A stretch of DNA of 43,922 nucleotides from Candidatus Methylobacter oryzae (GTDB lineage: Bacteria; Pseudomonadota; Gammaproteobacteria; Methylococcales; Methylomonadaceae), in NCBI GenBank assembly GCA_945861405.1, contig CAMAUL010000022.1, positions 1 through 43,922 on the forward strand, written 5' to 3'. A program made the position numbers and the translations under genes. The notes under the pieces were generated by a model that was not told the origin of the DNA, searched no databases, and saw only the letters and a program-made list of their open reading frames with translations. Shown here piece after piece: positions 7,769 to 16,807 of this stretch (its first letter is position 1; the number at the start of each line of letters is the position of its first letter).

Positions 7769-8644
7769 TTAACGGCTGTTTTGTAATGCAGCAATGCGCT
7801 CTTCCAATGGCGGATGGCTCATAAAAAACTTGCTAACGCCACCGCCGTTAATGCCGAAAGCGGCCAATTGTCCCGGCAGGTCTTCCGCTTCGTGTCCGCG
7901 TTGCAAGGCACGTAAAGCGCCGATCATTTTATCGCGTCCGGCCAAGTTTGCGCCGCCAGCGTCGGCCTTAAATTCCCGGTACCGGGAAAACCACATCACC
8001 AGCATAGAGGCCAAAATTCCCAAGACGATTTGAGCTATCATCTGGGTGATGTAATAGGCAGGGCCATAGCCGCGTTCGGTTTTAAACACGACCCGGTCGA
8101 CAACATGGCCGATGACGGTCGCAAAAAAGTAAACAAAAGTGTTGACCACACCCTGCATCAACGCCATCGTTACCATATCGCCGTTGGCGACATGGCTGAT
8201 TTCATGGCCGACTACCGCTTCCACTTCATCAGCATTCATGTTTTGCAATAAGCCGGTACTGACCGCCACCAACGCACTGTCTCTACTCATGCCGGTAGCA
8301 AAGGCATTGGATTCAGGGGTCTGGAAAATGCCAACTTCCGGCATACCGATGCCCGCCTGCCTAGCTTGTTTAGCCACGATCTCGATCAGCCATTTCTCGG
8401 TTTGATTTTGAGGCTGTTCAATAACGTGTACGCCCATCGCCCTTTTTGCCGACCATTTAGACATCGCCAAAGAAATTACCGAACCGGTCATGCCGATGAT
8501 GGCCGACATGACTAATAGAGCATTCAGGTTTAGATCAATGCCTTGAGCATCCAGACTGCTGCCCAAGCCCAAAACACTAAAAATAATACTGACCACAACC
8601 ATTATGGCAACATTGGTTGCCAGAAAAAGAAAAATACGCATCAT
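7769..8644 (-). CDS. htpX: Membrane zinc metalloprotease HtpX
   Basis: 291 residues, the same size as E. coli HtpX, which degrades damaged membrane proteins together with FtsH. N-terminal membrane segments lie at about 4-26 and 41-61. The zinc motif HEISH is at 147-151 with Glu148 catalytic, and the third ligand is the Glu in YREFKADAGGA. Two further hydrophobic segments lie at about 158-180 and 195-215. The C-terminus FFMSHPPLEERIAAL is the usual ending. A sigma32-type promoter lies just upstream (8680-8707), as expected for a heat-shock protease, and aaagg precedes the ATG. Confidence 0.95.
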   Translation of the reverse strand: MMRIFLFLATNVAIMVVVSIIFSVLGLGSSLDAQGIDLNLNALLVMSAIIGMTGSVISLAMSKWSAKRAMGVHVIEQPQNQTEKWLIEIVAKQARQAGIGMPEVGIFQTPESNAFATGMSRDSALVAVSTGLLQNMNADEVEAVVGHEISHVANGDMVTMALMQGVVNTFVYFFATVIGHVVDRVVFKTERGYGPAYYITQMIAQIVLGILASMLVMWFSRYREFKADAGGANLAGRDKMIGALRALQRGHEAEDLPGQLAAFGINGGGVSKFFMSHPPLEERIAALQNSR

Positions 8645-8679
8645 ATGTTTGAACCTTTTTTTTCGTTAAGATTTAATCG

Positions 8680-8707
8680 ATATGGGGCTTGAATAATACA
8701 TTCCAAG
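8680..8707 (-). promoter_or_regulatory. Sigma32 (heat-shock) promoter of htpX
   Basis: On the minus strand, CTTGGAA (8701-8707) is followed after 13 bp by CCCCATAT (8680-8687). The -10 matches the sigma32 consensus CCCCATnT perfectly. The -35 resembles CTTGAA with one extra or changed G, and the 13-bp spacing is normal. Transcription would start about 30 bp before the htpX ATG. E. coli htpX is also sigma32-controlled. Confidence 0.65.
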
Positions 8708-8757
8708 CCTCCTAACGGTGCTAATATAGCTTAAGTTAATCGATGGAGGGTAATCCC

Positions 8758-9885
8758 ATGTCTATTATAAAAGTAATATTGTTTGTTTGGTTTTTAATTA
8801 GCCCTTGTTTGGCCTATGCAGCGGCAATCACTCATCAGGGCGTCCTAAAACAACTGCATGCGCCCCAAGGTTTTGCGCTGTCTATTTTTGCCGACAACCT
8901 GCCCAATGCCCGCAGTTTGGCCTTGGGCGATAACGGCGTGGTGTTTGTCGGCACCGGTACCGAAGGCGCGGTTTATGCAGTACAGGACAGTGATGGCGAC
9001 GGCACTGCGGATAAACGTTATGTGATCGCCAGTGATTTAACTATGCCTAACGGCGTTGCCTACCAGAATGGTTCCCTGTTCGTGGCGGAAATTAACCGCA
9101 TTATCCGCTTCGACCTCATCACTCGGCAATTAACCAATCCGCCTAAACCCGTTGTGGTTTACGATCAATTCCCGTCAGACCAGCATCATGGCTGGAAATA
9201 CCTGCGCTTTGGCCCAGATAACAGGCTGTACACCTCGGTCGGGGCACCGTGCAATATTTGTGAACCGGAAAAACCGATCTATAGCTCTCTGGTGAGGTTA
9301 AATGCCGATGGCAGCAACTTTGAGATACTTGCCCGGGGCATCAGAAGCTCTGTCGGTCTTGACTGGCAACCGGAAACTGATGCGTTGTTCTTTACCGAGA
9401 ATGGCCGCGATTATTTGGGCGATGACCTGCCGCCCGATGAACTTAATCGGTGGACTACTGCCGGGGAGCATTTCGGCTTCCCCTATTGTCACGGCGGCGA
9501 CATTCCCGATCCCGAGTTAGCCGACGGTAAAAAATGCGCGCAATTTACCGCGCCCGAATGGAAGTTTAAAGCGCATATGGCACCCTTGGGACTGCGCTTT
9601 TATCGGGGTAAGCAATTTCCGGTCGAATACCAAAATCAGTTATTTGTCGCCGAGCACGGTTCATGGAACCGGTCTGAGCCGCAGGGTTACCGTGTTGCGT
9701 TGGTAAAATTCAAACAAGGCAAGCCGGTTGCCGAACAAGTTTTTATTGACGGCTGGCTAAGCAAAAGCGGCGATGTGCTGGGTCGCCCCGTCGATATTCT
9801 GGAAATGCCGGATGGCAGTTTGTTGATTAGCGATGATAAGCTCGGCGTAATTTATAAAGTTGAGTACAAAGGCAAGCATGGATAA
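8758..9885 (+). CDS. PQQ-dependent sugar (sorbosone/aldose-type) dehydrogenase
   Basis: 375 residues with a Sec signal peptide (hydrophobic core, then CLAYAAA), so periplasmic. The body is a beta-propeller of the soluble aldose sugar / L-sorbosone dehydrogenase group: GFALSIFADNLPNARSLAL, DGDGTADKRYVIASDL, MPNGVAY, DQHHGWKYLRFGPDNRLY, FTENGRDYLGDDLPPDELN and LFVAEHGSWNRSEPQGYRV are typical blades. Such enzymes oxidise sugars with PQQ and pass electrons to an external acceptor. PQQ use here is inferred from the family. The start is Met at 8758, with ggagg 8 bp upstream; the ATG at 8743 contains that Shine-Dalgarno sequence. No cytochrome domain is attached. The Nudix gene overlaps its end. Confidence 0.85.
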   Translation: MSIIKVILFVWFLISPCLAYAAAITHQGVLKQLHAPQGFALSIFADNLPNARSLALGDNGVVFVGTGTEGAVYAVQDSDGDGTADKRYVIASDLTMPNGVAYQNGSLFVAEINRIIRFDLITRQLTNPPKPVVVYDQFPSDQHHGWKYLRFGPDNRLYTSVGAPCNICEPEKPIYSSLVRLNADGSNFEILARGIRSSVGLDWQPETDALFFTENGRDYLGDDLPPDELNRWTTAGEHFGFPYCHGGDIPDPELADGKKCAQFTAPEWKFKAHMAPLGLRFYRGKQFPVEYQNQLFVAEHGSWNRSEPQGYRVALVKFKQGKPVAEQVFIDGWLSKSGDVLGRPVDILEMPDGSLLISDDKLGVIYKVEYKGKHG

Positions 9886-10519
9886 ACAGTTTGAAATTTT
9901 GGGTAAGGAAATCGTCTTTCAGGGCTTTTTCCGCGTGGAAAAATACCGCTTTAAACATACCTTGTTTAGCGGGGGCTGGAGCGCTGAAGTTACCCGCGAG
10001 CTGTTCATGCGCGGCAACTGCGTTGCGGTTCTGTTATATGATCCTCATGCTGACAAGGTAGTGCTGATCGAACAGTTCAGAACCGCCGCCGCAATTTTAC
10101 ATCCCGATAGAGCCTGGCTGGTCGAAATTGTTGGGGGAGCGATAGAGGAAGGCGAATTAGCCGAGGAAGTCGCTTATCGGGAATCTGTCGAAGAAGCGGG
10201 CTGTGAAATTCAGCAATTGATGGTCATCAATGAATTTTATACCACGCCGGGCGCTTTCTCAGAGTGGATCACGCTGTTTTGCGGCAAAGTGGATAGCACA
10301 CAAGTGGACGGCATTCACGGCTTGGATCATGAGGACGAGGATATTTTGGTGCGCACCGTTGGTTTTGATGAAGCGTATCGTATGCTGGAAAATGGCGAGA
10401 TAGAATCGGCCATACCTATTATTGCGATTCAGTGGCTGGCATTGAACAGGCAAAAGCTTAAACAACAATGGGAGGATAAAAAAAGGAGGGGTACTGCAAC
10501 ATTAAAGCCCTGCAACTAA
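9878..10519 (+). CDS. nudF: Nudix hydrolase, ADP-ribose pyrophosphatase type
   Basis: 213 residues, close to E. coli NudF (209). The Nudix box GAIEEGELAEEVAYRESVEE plus AG lies at about residues 87-108 and supplies the metal-binding Glu residues. VLIEQFRTAA upstream and FYTTPGAFSEWITLF downstream are typical of the ADP-ribose subgroup (usual form YPSPGxSDE). The enzyme splits ADP-ribose or a similar nucleoside diphosphate-X into AMP and a phosphate compound in the cytoplasm. The ATG overlaps the end of the sugar dehydrogenase by 8 bp, so translation is probably coupled. An upstream in-frame ATG at 9860 lies further inside the dehydrogenase and is less likely. Confidence 0.87.
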   Translation: MDKQFEILGKEIVFQGFFRVEKYRFKHTLFSGGWSAEVTRELFMRGNCVAVLLYDPHADKVVLIEQFRTAAAILHPDRAWLVEIVGGAIEEGELAEEVAYRESVEEAGCEIQQLMVINEFYTTPGAFSEWITLFCGKVDSTQVDGIHGLDHEDEDILVRTVGFDEAYRMLENGEIESAIPIIAIQWLALNRQKLKQQWEDKKRRGTATLKPCN

Positions 10520-10547
10520 ATTTTGCAGAGCTTCACTGTACTAACAA

Positions 10548-10853
10548 TTAATCGACAATCTTACATTTATTCCGCGAAGCGTCGACCCGGTCACGAAGTT
10601 CTTTACCGGGCTTAAAATGCGGCACATGTTTTTTTGACAAGGCGACCGATTCACCGGTTTTAGGGTTACGCCCCATGCGAGGAGGACGCAAATGCAGCGA
10701 AAAGCTGCCAAAACCCCTGATCTCGATTCTTTCACCGGAAGATAAGGCCTGATTCATTTGTTCAATGATGCATTTTACCGCTATCTCAACATCTTTCTGC
10801 GCCAGATGCGGTTGATGTTTGGCAAGCGCTTCAATTAATTCTGATTTTGTCAC
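10548..10853 (-). CDS. ihfB: Integration host factor, beta subunit
   Basis: 101 residues, DNA-bending protein of the HU/IHF family that works as a heterodimer with IhfA in the nucleoid. The start [13 protein letters not shown], the family signature [21 protein letters not shown] with the intercalating Pro, and [12 protein letters not shown] all match IHF-beta. The start codon is GTG at 10851-10853, with aggata upstream. It follows rpsA, the usual gammaproteobacterial arrangement, with a hairpin in the 65-bp gap. The end is 28 bp from the convergent Nudix gene, with no clear terminator between. Confidence 0.95.
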   Translation of the reverse strand: MTKSELIEALAKHQPHLAQKDVEIAVKCIIEQMNQALSSGERIEIRGFGSFSLHLRPPRMGRNPKTGESVALSKKHVPHFKPGKELRDRVDASRNKCKIVD

Positions 10854-10883
10854 ATTCTATCCTGCGAAAACAAATAAACACAA

Positions 10884-10907
10884 GGGGCATGTACGGATAC
10901 ATACCCC
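10884..10907 (-). terminator. Hairpin between rpsA and ihfB
   Basis: On the minus strand ggggtatgta, tccg, tacatgcccc forms a 10-bp stem with one G-T wobble and a 4-base loop, followed by the T-rich ttgtgtttatttgttttc. It starts about 10 bp after the rpsA stop. It may be a partial terminator or an RNA-stability element that sets ihfB below rpsA. The tail is not a pure T-run, so termination is uncertain. Confidence 0.5.
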
Positions 10908-10918
10908 CCCCATGATTT

Positions 10919-12589
10919 TTATTTTTCCATCTGCTTAAAGATATCGGCGAAGGTCGGTGCGCCAACTGACTGTTGCTGTTGTTGAGAATGATCTTTAACA
11001 GTATGAGTCTCTTCTTCGCTATCTTTTGCTTTAATAGATAAAGAAATTGATTTGCTTTTTTTGTCGACGCCAATGAACTTAGCTTCAAGTTCATCGCCTT
11101 CTTTTAACAAGGTTCTGGCATCTTCAACGCGGTCGCGTTGAATTTCGGAAGCACGCAAATAGCCCTCAACATTATCCGCTAAAGTGATAACCGCGCCTTT
11201 AGCATCAACTTCTTTAACAGTTCCTTTTACCAAGCTGCCTTTTTCGTGAGTAGCCAGGAAGTTTTGGAACGGATCTTGTTCAAGCTGTTTGATACCTAAA
11301 GAGATACGCTCACGTTCGGAATCAACCGCCAGAATAACGGTTTCCAGCTCGTCGCCTTTTTTGAAGTCGCGAACCGAGGCTTCACCTTCATCTGCCCAGG
11401 AAATATCAGACATGTGAACCAAACCATCGATGCCCCCATCCAAGCCGATGAAAATACCAAAATCAGTAATCGATTTGATTTTTCCTGAAATTTTATCGCC
11501 TTTGTTATGGGTTGCCGCAAAATCATCCCAAGGATTGGTTTTGCACTGTTTCATGCCTAAAGAAATACGACGACGTTCTTCATCGATTTCCAAGACCATG
11601 ACTTCGACATCATCGCCCAATTGAACGAGCTTGGAAGGATTAACGTTTTTGTTAGTCCAGTCCATTTCAGAAACGTGAACCAAGCCTTCTACGCCTTCTT
11701 CGATTTCAACAAAGCAGCCGTAATCGGTCAGGTTGTTTACTTTACCGAATACGCGGGTGCCGGCTGGGTAGCGACGGGCGATGTTTTGCCATGGATCTTC
11801 ACCCATTTGCTTCATACCTAATGAAACACGATTTTTATCTTTGTCGTATTTCAGGACTTTAACTTTAATTTCCTGACCGATTTCTACGCACTCGGACGGA
11901 TGACGCACGCGTCTCCATGCCATATCGGTGATGTGTAACAGACCGTCAATGCCGCCAAGGTCGATAAACGCGCCGTAATCGGTCAGGTTTTTAACCACGC
12001 CGGTAACGACTGCGCCTTCTTCCAGCGTTTTGAGCAATTCTTCTCTTTCTGCGCTGTATTCTTTTTCTACGACAGCACGACGGGACAGAACCACGTTGTT
12101 ACGTTTTTGATCGATTTTTATAACTTTGAATTCCAGATCACGATTTTCCAGGAAAGTCGTGTCTCTGATTGGGCGAACATCAACCAATGAACCCGGCAAG
12201 AAGGCACGTAATGCACCCACAGCTACAGTGAAGCCACCGCGAACTTTTCCGTTAATACGGCCGATAATGGTTAACTCTTTGTCAAAAGCATTTTCAAGTT
12301 CAGACCAAGCTTTATTTTTCTTCGCTTTATCTCGGGAAAGAAGTGTGGCACCCAGGCCGTCTTCAAACAAATCAAGGGCAACCTCGACTTCGTCGCCAAT
12401 GGCGACTTCTAATTCGCCATCGTTATTTAGAAACTGCCATTTTGGAATGACACCCTCTGATTTAGAATGCGTACTGACGATGATCATATCGTTTTCGATA
12501 TCAACAACCGTACCCATTAACATGGCACCAGGACGCATTTCCGTCTTGATTAGACTTTCTTCAAATAATTCAGCAAAGCTTTCGCTCAT
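10919..12589 (-). CDS. rpsA: 30S ribosomal protein S1
   Basis: 556 residues (E. coli 557). Six S1 RNA-binding OB-folds follow each other; repeats with the pattern G-x-V-x-x-x-x-D-[YF]-G-[AC]-F-[IV] and DGL[LV]H are clear from about residue 190 on ([60 protein letters not shown]). S1 binds mRNA leaders on the small subunit and allows initiation on structured messages. The start chosen is [13 protein letters not shown], preceded by ggaatgga; an in-frame start 33 bp upstream adds non-homologous residues. It lies between cmk and ihfB, as in most gammaproteobacteria. Confidence 0.97.
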   Translation of the reverse strand: MSESFAELFEESLIKTEMRPGAMLMGTVVDIENDMIIVSTHSKSEGVIPKWQFLNNDGELEVAIGDEVEVALDLFEDGLGATLLSRDKAKKNKAWSELENAFDKELTIIGRINGKVRGGFTVAVGALRAFLPGSLVDVRPIRDTTFLENRDLEFKVIKIDQKRNNVVLSRRAVVEKEYSAEREELLKTLEEGAVVTGVVKNLTDYGAFIDLGGIDGLLHITDMAWRRVRHPSECVEIGQEIKVKVLKYDKDKNRVSLGMKQMGEDPWQNIARRYPAGTRVFGKVNNLTDYGCFVEIEEGVEGLVHVSEMDWTNKNVNPSKLVQLGDDVEVMVLEIDEERRRISLGMKQCKTNPWDDFAATHNKGDKISGKIKSITDFGIFIGLDGGIDGLVHMSDISWADEGEASVRDFKKGDELETVILAVDSERERISLGIKQLEQDPFQNFLATHEKGSLVKGTVKEVDAKGAVITLADNVEGYLRASEIQRDRVEDARTLLKEGDELEAKFIGVDKKSKSISLSIKAKDSEEETHTVKDHSQQQQQSVGAPTFADIFKQMEK

Positions 12590-12691
12590 TTTCCATTCCC
12601 AAGCCTGTCGAAACACGAACAAGCCTTTTCTTTATCAAAGTTAAAAAAAGATCACTCTCAAACTACTTTAAGGTGACCACGTAAAAAATCC

Positions 12692-13348
12692 TTAACGGAT
12701 TAAATTCAGTACTTCTTCAATGACAGCATGTAGCGGCATATCCGAAGAATCGATATAAAGTGCGTCACTCGCCATAGCTAATGGGGCGGCTTTGCGCTCC
12801 ATATCCCGGCGATCCCGCTCTTCTATCTCAGAAGTTATCTGTGCTAGGTTAGCATCAATCCCTTTTTCCATCAACTGTTTATATCTCCGCTTAGCCCTTT
12901 CAGCAGCGCTTGCGGTTAAAAACACTTTATTTTCGGCTTCAGGAAAAACTACCGTCCCCATGTCGCGCCCGTCTGCAACCAACCCTGGCAACCGTTTAAA
13001 GTCTTTTTGTTTTTGCAGCAAAACATGCCTGACTTCAGGGAGTGCCGCAACGATGGAGGCAGTATAGCCGGTGTTTTCAAAGCCTAACTGGGCGGTAATA
13101 TCTTCGCCATCCAGTCTAACGACCAATTCATCACCGCAATCGAATTCCAACACCATCGTTCGGGCTATATCAGCAATGGCGGCTTCATTTTCCAGGTCAG
13201 CAGACTGATTTAACGCAGCGATTGCCAGCGAACGGTAGATAGAACCGCTATCAAGATAGTTCCAGCCCAGCTTTTTCGCTACCGCCCGGCTAACCGTGCC
13301 TTTTCCGGCACCGCTAGGGCCGTCAATAGTCAATACCGGAATAACCAT
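12692..13348 (-). CDS. cmk: Cytidylate kinase
   Basis: 218 residues. Phosphorylates CMP and dCMP with ATP in the cytoplasm. It has the P-loop TIDGPSGAGKGTVSRAVAKK near the N-terminus, the CMP-binding YLDSGSIYR, VADGRDMGTVVFPEA, and the lid region AAERAKRRYKQL followed by RDRRDMERKAAPL. The ATG (MVIPVLTIDG) shares its A with the TAA stop of aroA, so translation is coupled. The gap to rpsA is about 100 bp and may hold an rpsA promoter. Confidence 0.95.
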   Translation of the reverse strand: MVIPVLTIDGPSGAGKGTVSRAVAKKLGWNYLDSGSIYRSLAIAALNQSADLENEAAIADIARTMVLEFDCGDELVVRLDGEDITAQLGFENTGYTASIVAALPEVRHVLLQKQKDFKRLPGLVADGRDMGTVVFPEAENKVFLTASAAERAKRRYKQLMEKGIDANLAQITSEIEERDRRDMERKAAPLAMASDALYIDSSDMPLHAVIEEVLNLIR

Positions 13349-15597
13349 TATGCTTCCCTGCAAGCCAGATCAAGACCTAAACGCGTTGCCAAGTCTTTAA
13401 ATTCAGGGAACGAGGTATTTACGTTTTCGCAGTCATGAATGGTAATCGGTGCATCGGCGCGTAGTCCGGCAATTGAAAATGCCATAGCAATCCGGTGGTC
13501 GCCATGCGATATAACTTCGCCGCCGCCAATCGAGCCACCTTGAATGATCATGCCGTCCTCGGTGGATTGCGCATCTACGCCCAGTATTTGCAGGCCATCC
13601 GCCATCACTTGGATACGATCCGATTCTTTGACCCTGAGTTCTTCCGCGCCGGTTAACCGTGTTTGGCCTTCTGCACACGCTGCGGCGACAAACAACACCG
13701 GAAACTCGTCAATGGCCAGCGGCACCAGATGTTCTGGGATGTCTATGCCTTTAAGAGGACTGTAAACAACGTGCAGGTCGGCTACCGGCTCGCCGCCGAC
13801 AGTGCGTTCGTTAAGGATCTCAATGTTGGCACCCATCAACCTGAGAATATCGATGACGCCGGTACGTGTAGGGTTAATGCCGACATGCTTCAACAGCAGG
13901 TCGGAACCCGGCGCAATGGACGCCCCGACCAGAAAAAATGCCGCCGATGAAATATCGCTGGGCACATCAATATCGGCTGCTGTTAAACGGCCTTCGGCGG
14001 TAATGCTGACTTTCACCGCGCCTGCTCCCGGCAGGCCTGCGGCATACACACCATCCTTGGCGATATTGCCTTCTTGCTTGACCGGATAGTTAAAGCCGGT
14101 CAGCATGCGCTCGGTATGGTCACGGGTGGGCGCAGGCTCGGTAACGCTGGTTACGCCTTGCGCATACATGCCTGCCAACAACAAGCAGGATTTGACCTGA
14201 GCGCTGGCAATCGGCATCGCATAATCAATGCCGGTCAACTGCCCTGCCCTGCCGGTAATGTGCAGAGGCGCCGTGCCTTTCTCAGTGGTTTTTATATCGG
14301 CGCCCATGGCAGCCAACGGCTCAGTGACCCGTTTCATCGGCCTGCCGGACAATGATTTATCGCCGGTTAATACCGAGTTGAATGCCTGACCCGCCAATAA
14401 ACCGCTCAGCAAACGCATGGATGTGCCTGAATTGCCCAGATACAAATCGCTCTTTGGCGCTTTTAAGCCGTGCTTGCCAACGCCGTGGATGGTCACACAG
14501 CCATTGACCGGCCCTTCTATTTCAACCCCCATATCGCGAAAAGCCTGCAAGGTTGCCAGCGCATCTTCCGCTACCAGAAAGCCTTTGACATGAGTCACGC
14601 CTTCGGCCAATGAGCCCAGCATGATTGAACGGTGCGACATGGATTTATCGCCGGGCACACGTGCCTCGCCTTGTAATTTGCCGCCGGGTTGAACGTAAAA
14701 TGTGATTGATTTTGACATATGTGTATTATCGGACTGGTCAAGAAAGCGTTGCCGTGCGTTTCTGGCATACGTAAAGGTTTCAAAAAGCTGCTGGGTATCA
14801 TTTGTTTCCAGCAAACGCTGTATTTTATCCAATTCTCCCTTCAACTGCTCGATTAAAGGGATGATTTCATCTTTATTGGCGGCGCAAATATCCTGCCACA
14901 TCGTCGGATCACTGGATGCAATCCGGGTAAAATCCTTGAATCCGCCGGCCGCATATTGAAAAATCTCGCTCTGCTCGTCTTTATGTCCGAGCATATCGAC
15001 CAACGCAAAGGCCAGGATATGCGGCAAATGACTGGTTGCGGCCAACACGCTGTCATGATGCTGTACATCCATCACCGACACAACCGACCCCAGCCGTTCC
15101 CAGAATTTTTGGATTTTTTTTACAGCTTCAGGCTTGGTATTGCTGACCGGCGTGATAATCAGGCGTTTATTCAGGAATAAATCATCGACCGACGCGGTCA
15201 CGCCGCTGTTCTCCGCTCCGGCAATCGGATGGGCCGGAACCAGGTTATCCGGCACAACACCGAAAACCCGCTCTGCTGCGGCAATAACGCTGCTCTTAGT
15301 GCTGCCGACATCGGTATAAACCGCATCATCCGACCACAACGGCTTAAGCTGGGCAAAAATGCTTTCGATGCTTGCAACCGGCGTCGCAATGACCACACAA
15401 TCGGCACCTTGAACAGCTTCCGAAAGCTCCAGCGTATAGTCGTCAATAACACCTAACTGTTTTGCCGCTTGCAGGTTTTGTTCATCCAGCTTTCGACCAT
15501 AGCCGATTATGTTGCTGCATAAGCCCTGCTGCCGTGCCGCGCGGGCAATAGACCCGCCGATCAAACCCACGCCGATTATGCAAAGCCGGTTAAACAT
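13348..15597 (-). CDS. tyrA-aroA: Fused prephenate dehydrogenase / EPSP synthase
   Basis: 749 residues with two enzymes. Residues 1-290 are TyrA: the NAD-binding CIIGVGLIGGSIARAARQQG, DVGSTKSSV, HPIAGAENSGV and the HLPHILAFAL helix; it converts prephenate to 4-hydroxyphenylpyruvate for tyrosine. From Met294 (nucleotide 14718) onward comes AroA: VPGDKSMSHRSIMLGSLAEG, LGNSGTSMRLLSGLLAGQ, RPMKRVTEPL and EELRVKESDRI, a class I EPSP synthase of the shikimate pathway. The same fusion is known in pseudomonads and Acinetobacter. The start overlaps the hisC stop by 8 bp and the end overlaps cmk by one base, so this is an operon. Internal initiation at Met294 cannot be excluded. Confidence 0.95.
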   Translation of the reverse strand: MFNRLCIIGVGLIGGSIARAARQQGLCSNIIGYGRKLDEQNLQAAKQLGVIDDYTLELSEAVQGADCVVIATPVASIESIFAQLKPLWSDDAVYTDVGSTKSSVIAAAERVFGVVPDNLVPAHPIAGAENSGVTASVDDLFLNKRLIITPVSNTKPEAVKKIQKFWERLGSVVSVMDVQHHDSVLAATSHLPHILAFALVDMLGHKDEQSEIFQYAAGGFKDFTRIASSDPTMWQDICAANKDEIIPLIEQLKGELDKIQRLLETNDTQQLFETFTYARNARQRFLDQSDNTHMSKSITFYVQPGGKLQGEARVPGDKSMSHRSIMLGSLAEGVTHVKGFLVAEDALATLQAFRDMGVEIEGPVNGCVTIHGVGKHGLKAPKSDLYLGNSGTSMRLLSGLLAGQAFNSVLTGDKSLSGRPMKRVTEPLAAMGADIKTTEKGTAPLHITGRAGQLTGIDYAMPIASAQVKSCLLLAGMYAQGVTSVTEPAPTRDHTERMLTGFNYPVKQEGNIAKDGVYAAGLPGAGAVKVSITAEGRLTAADIDVPSDISSAAFFLVGASIAPGSDLLLKHVGINPTRTGVIDILRLMGANIEILNERTVGGEPVADLHVVYSPLKGIDIPEHLVPLAIDEFPVLFVAAACAEGQTRLTGAEELRVKESDRIQVMADGLQILGVDAQSTEDGMIIQGGSIGGGEVISHGDHRIAMAFSIAGLRADAPITIHDCENVNTSFPEFKDLATRLGLDLACREA

Positions 15598-16756
15598 TGC
15601 CCGATAAAACTTCAGTCAATGCCTGTAAAAACAACTGATTTTCCGCCTGCGTGCCGATAGTGATGCGCAGATGATTAGGCAGTTCATAAACACCAACCGG
15701 CCTGACGATAACCCCTTTGCGCAGCAATGCCTCATAAATCGGCATAGCAGGCTGTTTCAGGTCGGCTAACACAAAATTACCTGCCGATGGAATCCATTCC
15801 AAGCCTAAATTTTTAAAGCCTTCGGTTATGAATTGCATGCCTTGCGCATTGACGGCAATAGTGTTTTGCAAATGTTCGGTATCCATCAATGCCGCTTCGG
15901 CGGCGGCCAAGGCCAACATATTATTATTGAAGGGCTGGCGCACCCGATTCAGGATGTCTGCCATCTGCGGACTGGACAAACCATATCCTATGCGCAATCC
16001 GGCCAAACCGTAGGCTTTGGAAAAGGTGCGGGTAATTAACAGATTAGGATATTTTTTCAGCCACGCGATTGAATTGTCCGCGCTGCCATCTCCAGCAAAT
16101 TCGCAATAGGCTTCATCGAGCACGCACACGCAAGTGTCCGGCAGCGCCCCAATAAACGCTTCCAAGTCGGCGTGGCTCAGCAATGTGCCGGTAGGGTTGT
16201 TGGGATTCGCTATAAATACCAGTCGTGTTTTATCGGTCACCCGTTGCAACATCGCATTCAGGTCGTGACCGTAATTCAACGCGGGAGCCACAACCGCCGT
16301 AGCTCCAACCGCTTGAGTTACGATTGGATATACGGCAAAAGCATGCTGCGAAAAAACCACTTCCAGCCCCGGCGTTAAAAACGCCCTGGCCACCAGTTCA
16401 AGAATTTCATTGGAGCCATTGCCCAATGTTATCTGGCTCATATCGACAGCATATTTATCAGCTAATGCGAGTTTTAAATTAAAGCCATTGCCATCCGGGT
16501 ACAAGGCCAAATCCTTCAAAGTCGCCTGTGTCGCGGCCAAGGCTTTTTTTCCAGGCCCTAAAGGATTTTCATTGGATGCAAGCTTTATGAGTCGCATCGG
16601 TTCCCTACCGATTGCGACACTTCCGCCATCCATGGCAGTCGTGTTAGAAAGCCCCAGCTCACGCTCAAGTTCTTCAATCGGCTTACCGGGTGTATAAGGA
16701 ATCAGCTTTTGCACGCCGGATACGGCAAGGTTATAAATTTTATCAGCGTTGTTCAT
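15590..16756 (-). CDS. hisC: Histidinol-phosphate / aromatic aminotransferase
   Basis: 388 residues, PLP enzyme of fold type I. Signature stretches are IKLASNENPLGPG, LGNGSNEILEL, IANPNNPTGTLL, DEAYCEFAG, the PLP lysine in TRTFSKAYGLAGLRIGYG, and NHLRITIGT near the end. In this operon (pheA-hisC-tyrA/aroA) it probably serves aromatic as well as histidine synthesis. I chose ATG 16756 (MNNADKIYNLAV); GTG 16786 is possible and neither has a strong Shine-Dalgarno sequence. Residues about 39-56 (TTAMDGGSVAIGREPMRL) interrupt the normally continuous GLSN-IKLASNENP segment and coincide with a palindrome at 16591-16618, so this is probably an in-frame repeat insertion. Confidence 0.93.
   Translation of the reverse strand: MNNADKIYNLAVSGVQKLIPYTPGKPIEELERELGLSNTTAMDGGSVAIGREPMRLIKLASNENPLGPGKKALAATQATLKDLALYPDGNGFNLKLALADKYAVDMSQITLGNGSNEILELVARAFLTPGLEVVFSQHAFAVYPIVTQAVGATAVVAPALNYGHDLNAMLQRVTDKTRLVFIANPNNPTGTLLSHADLEAFIGALPDTCVCVLDEAYCEFAGDGSADNSIAWLKKYPNLLITRTFSKAYGLAGLRIGYGLSSPQMADILNRVRQPFNNNMLALAAAEAALMDTEHLQNTIAVNAQGMQFITEGFKNLGLEWIPSAGNFVLADLKQPAMPIYEALLRKGVIVRPVGVYELPNHLRITIGTQAENQLFLQALTEVLSGNV
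16591..16618. repeat. Palindromic insert inside hisC
   Basis: gtcgcatcggt (16591-16601), a 5-base loop, and accgattgcgac (16607-16618) form a near-perfect hairpin. It lies in a stretch of about 54 bp that encodes residues absent from hisC homologues, as judged from memory of the family. The neighbouring gccatggatgg motif also occurs in the MITE interior at 3185-3220. Confidence 0.6.
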
Positions 16757-16807
16757 GGAGTCTGTTTGAGAGTGTTTAATACTCACCCGAGGGATGAGAA
16801 AGAAATT

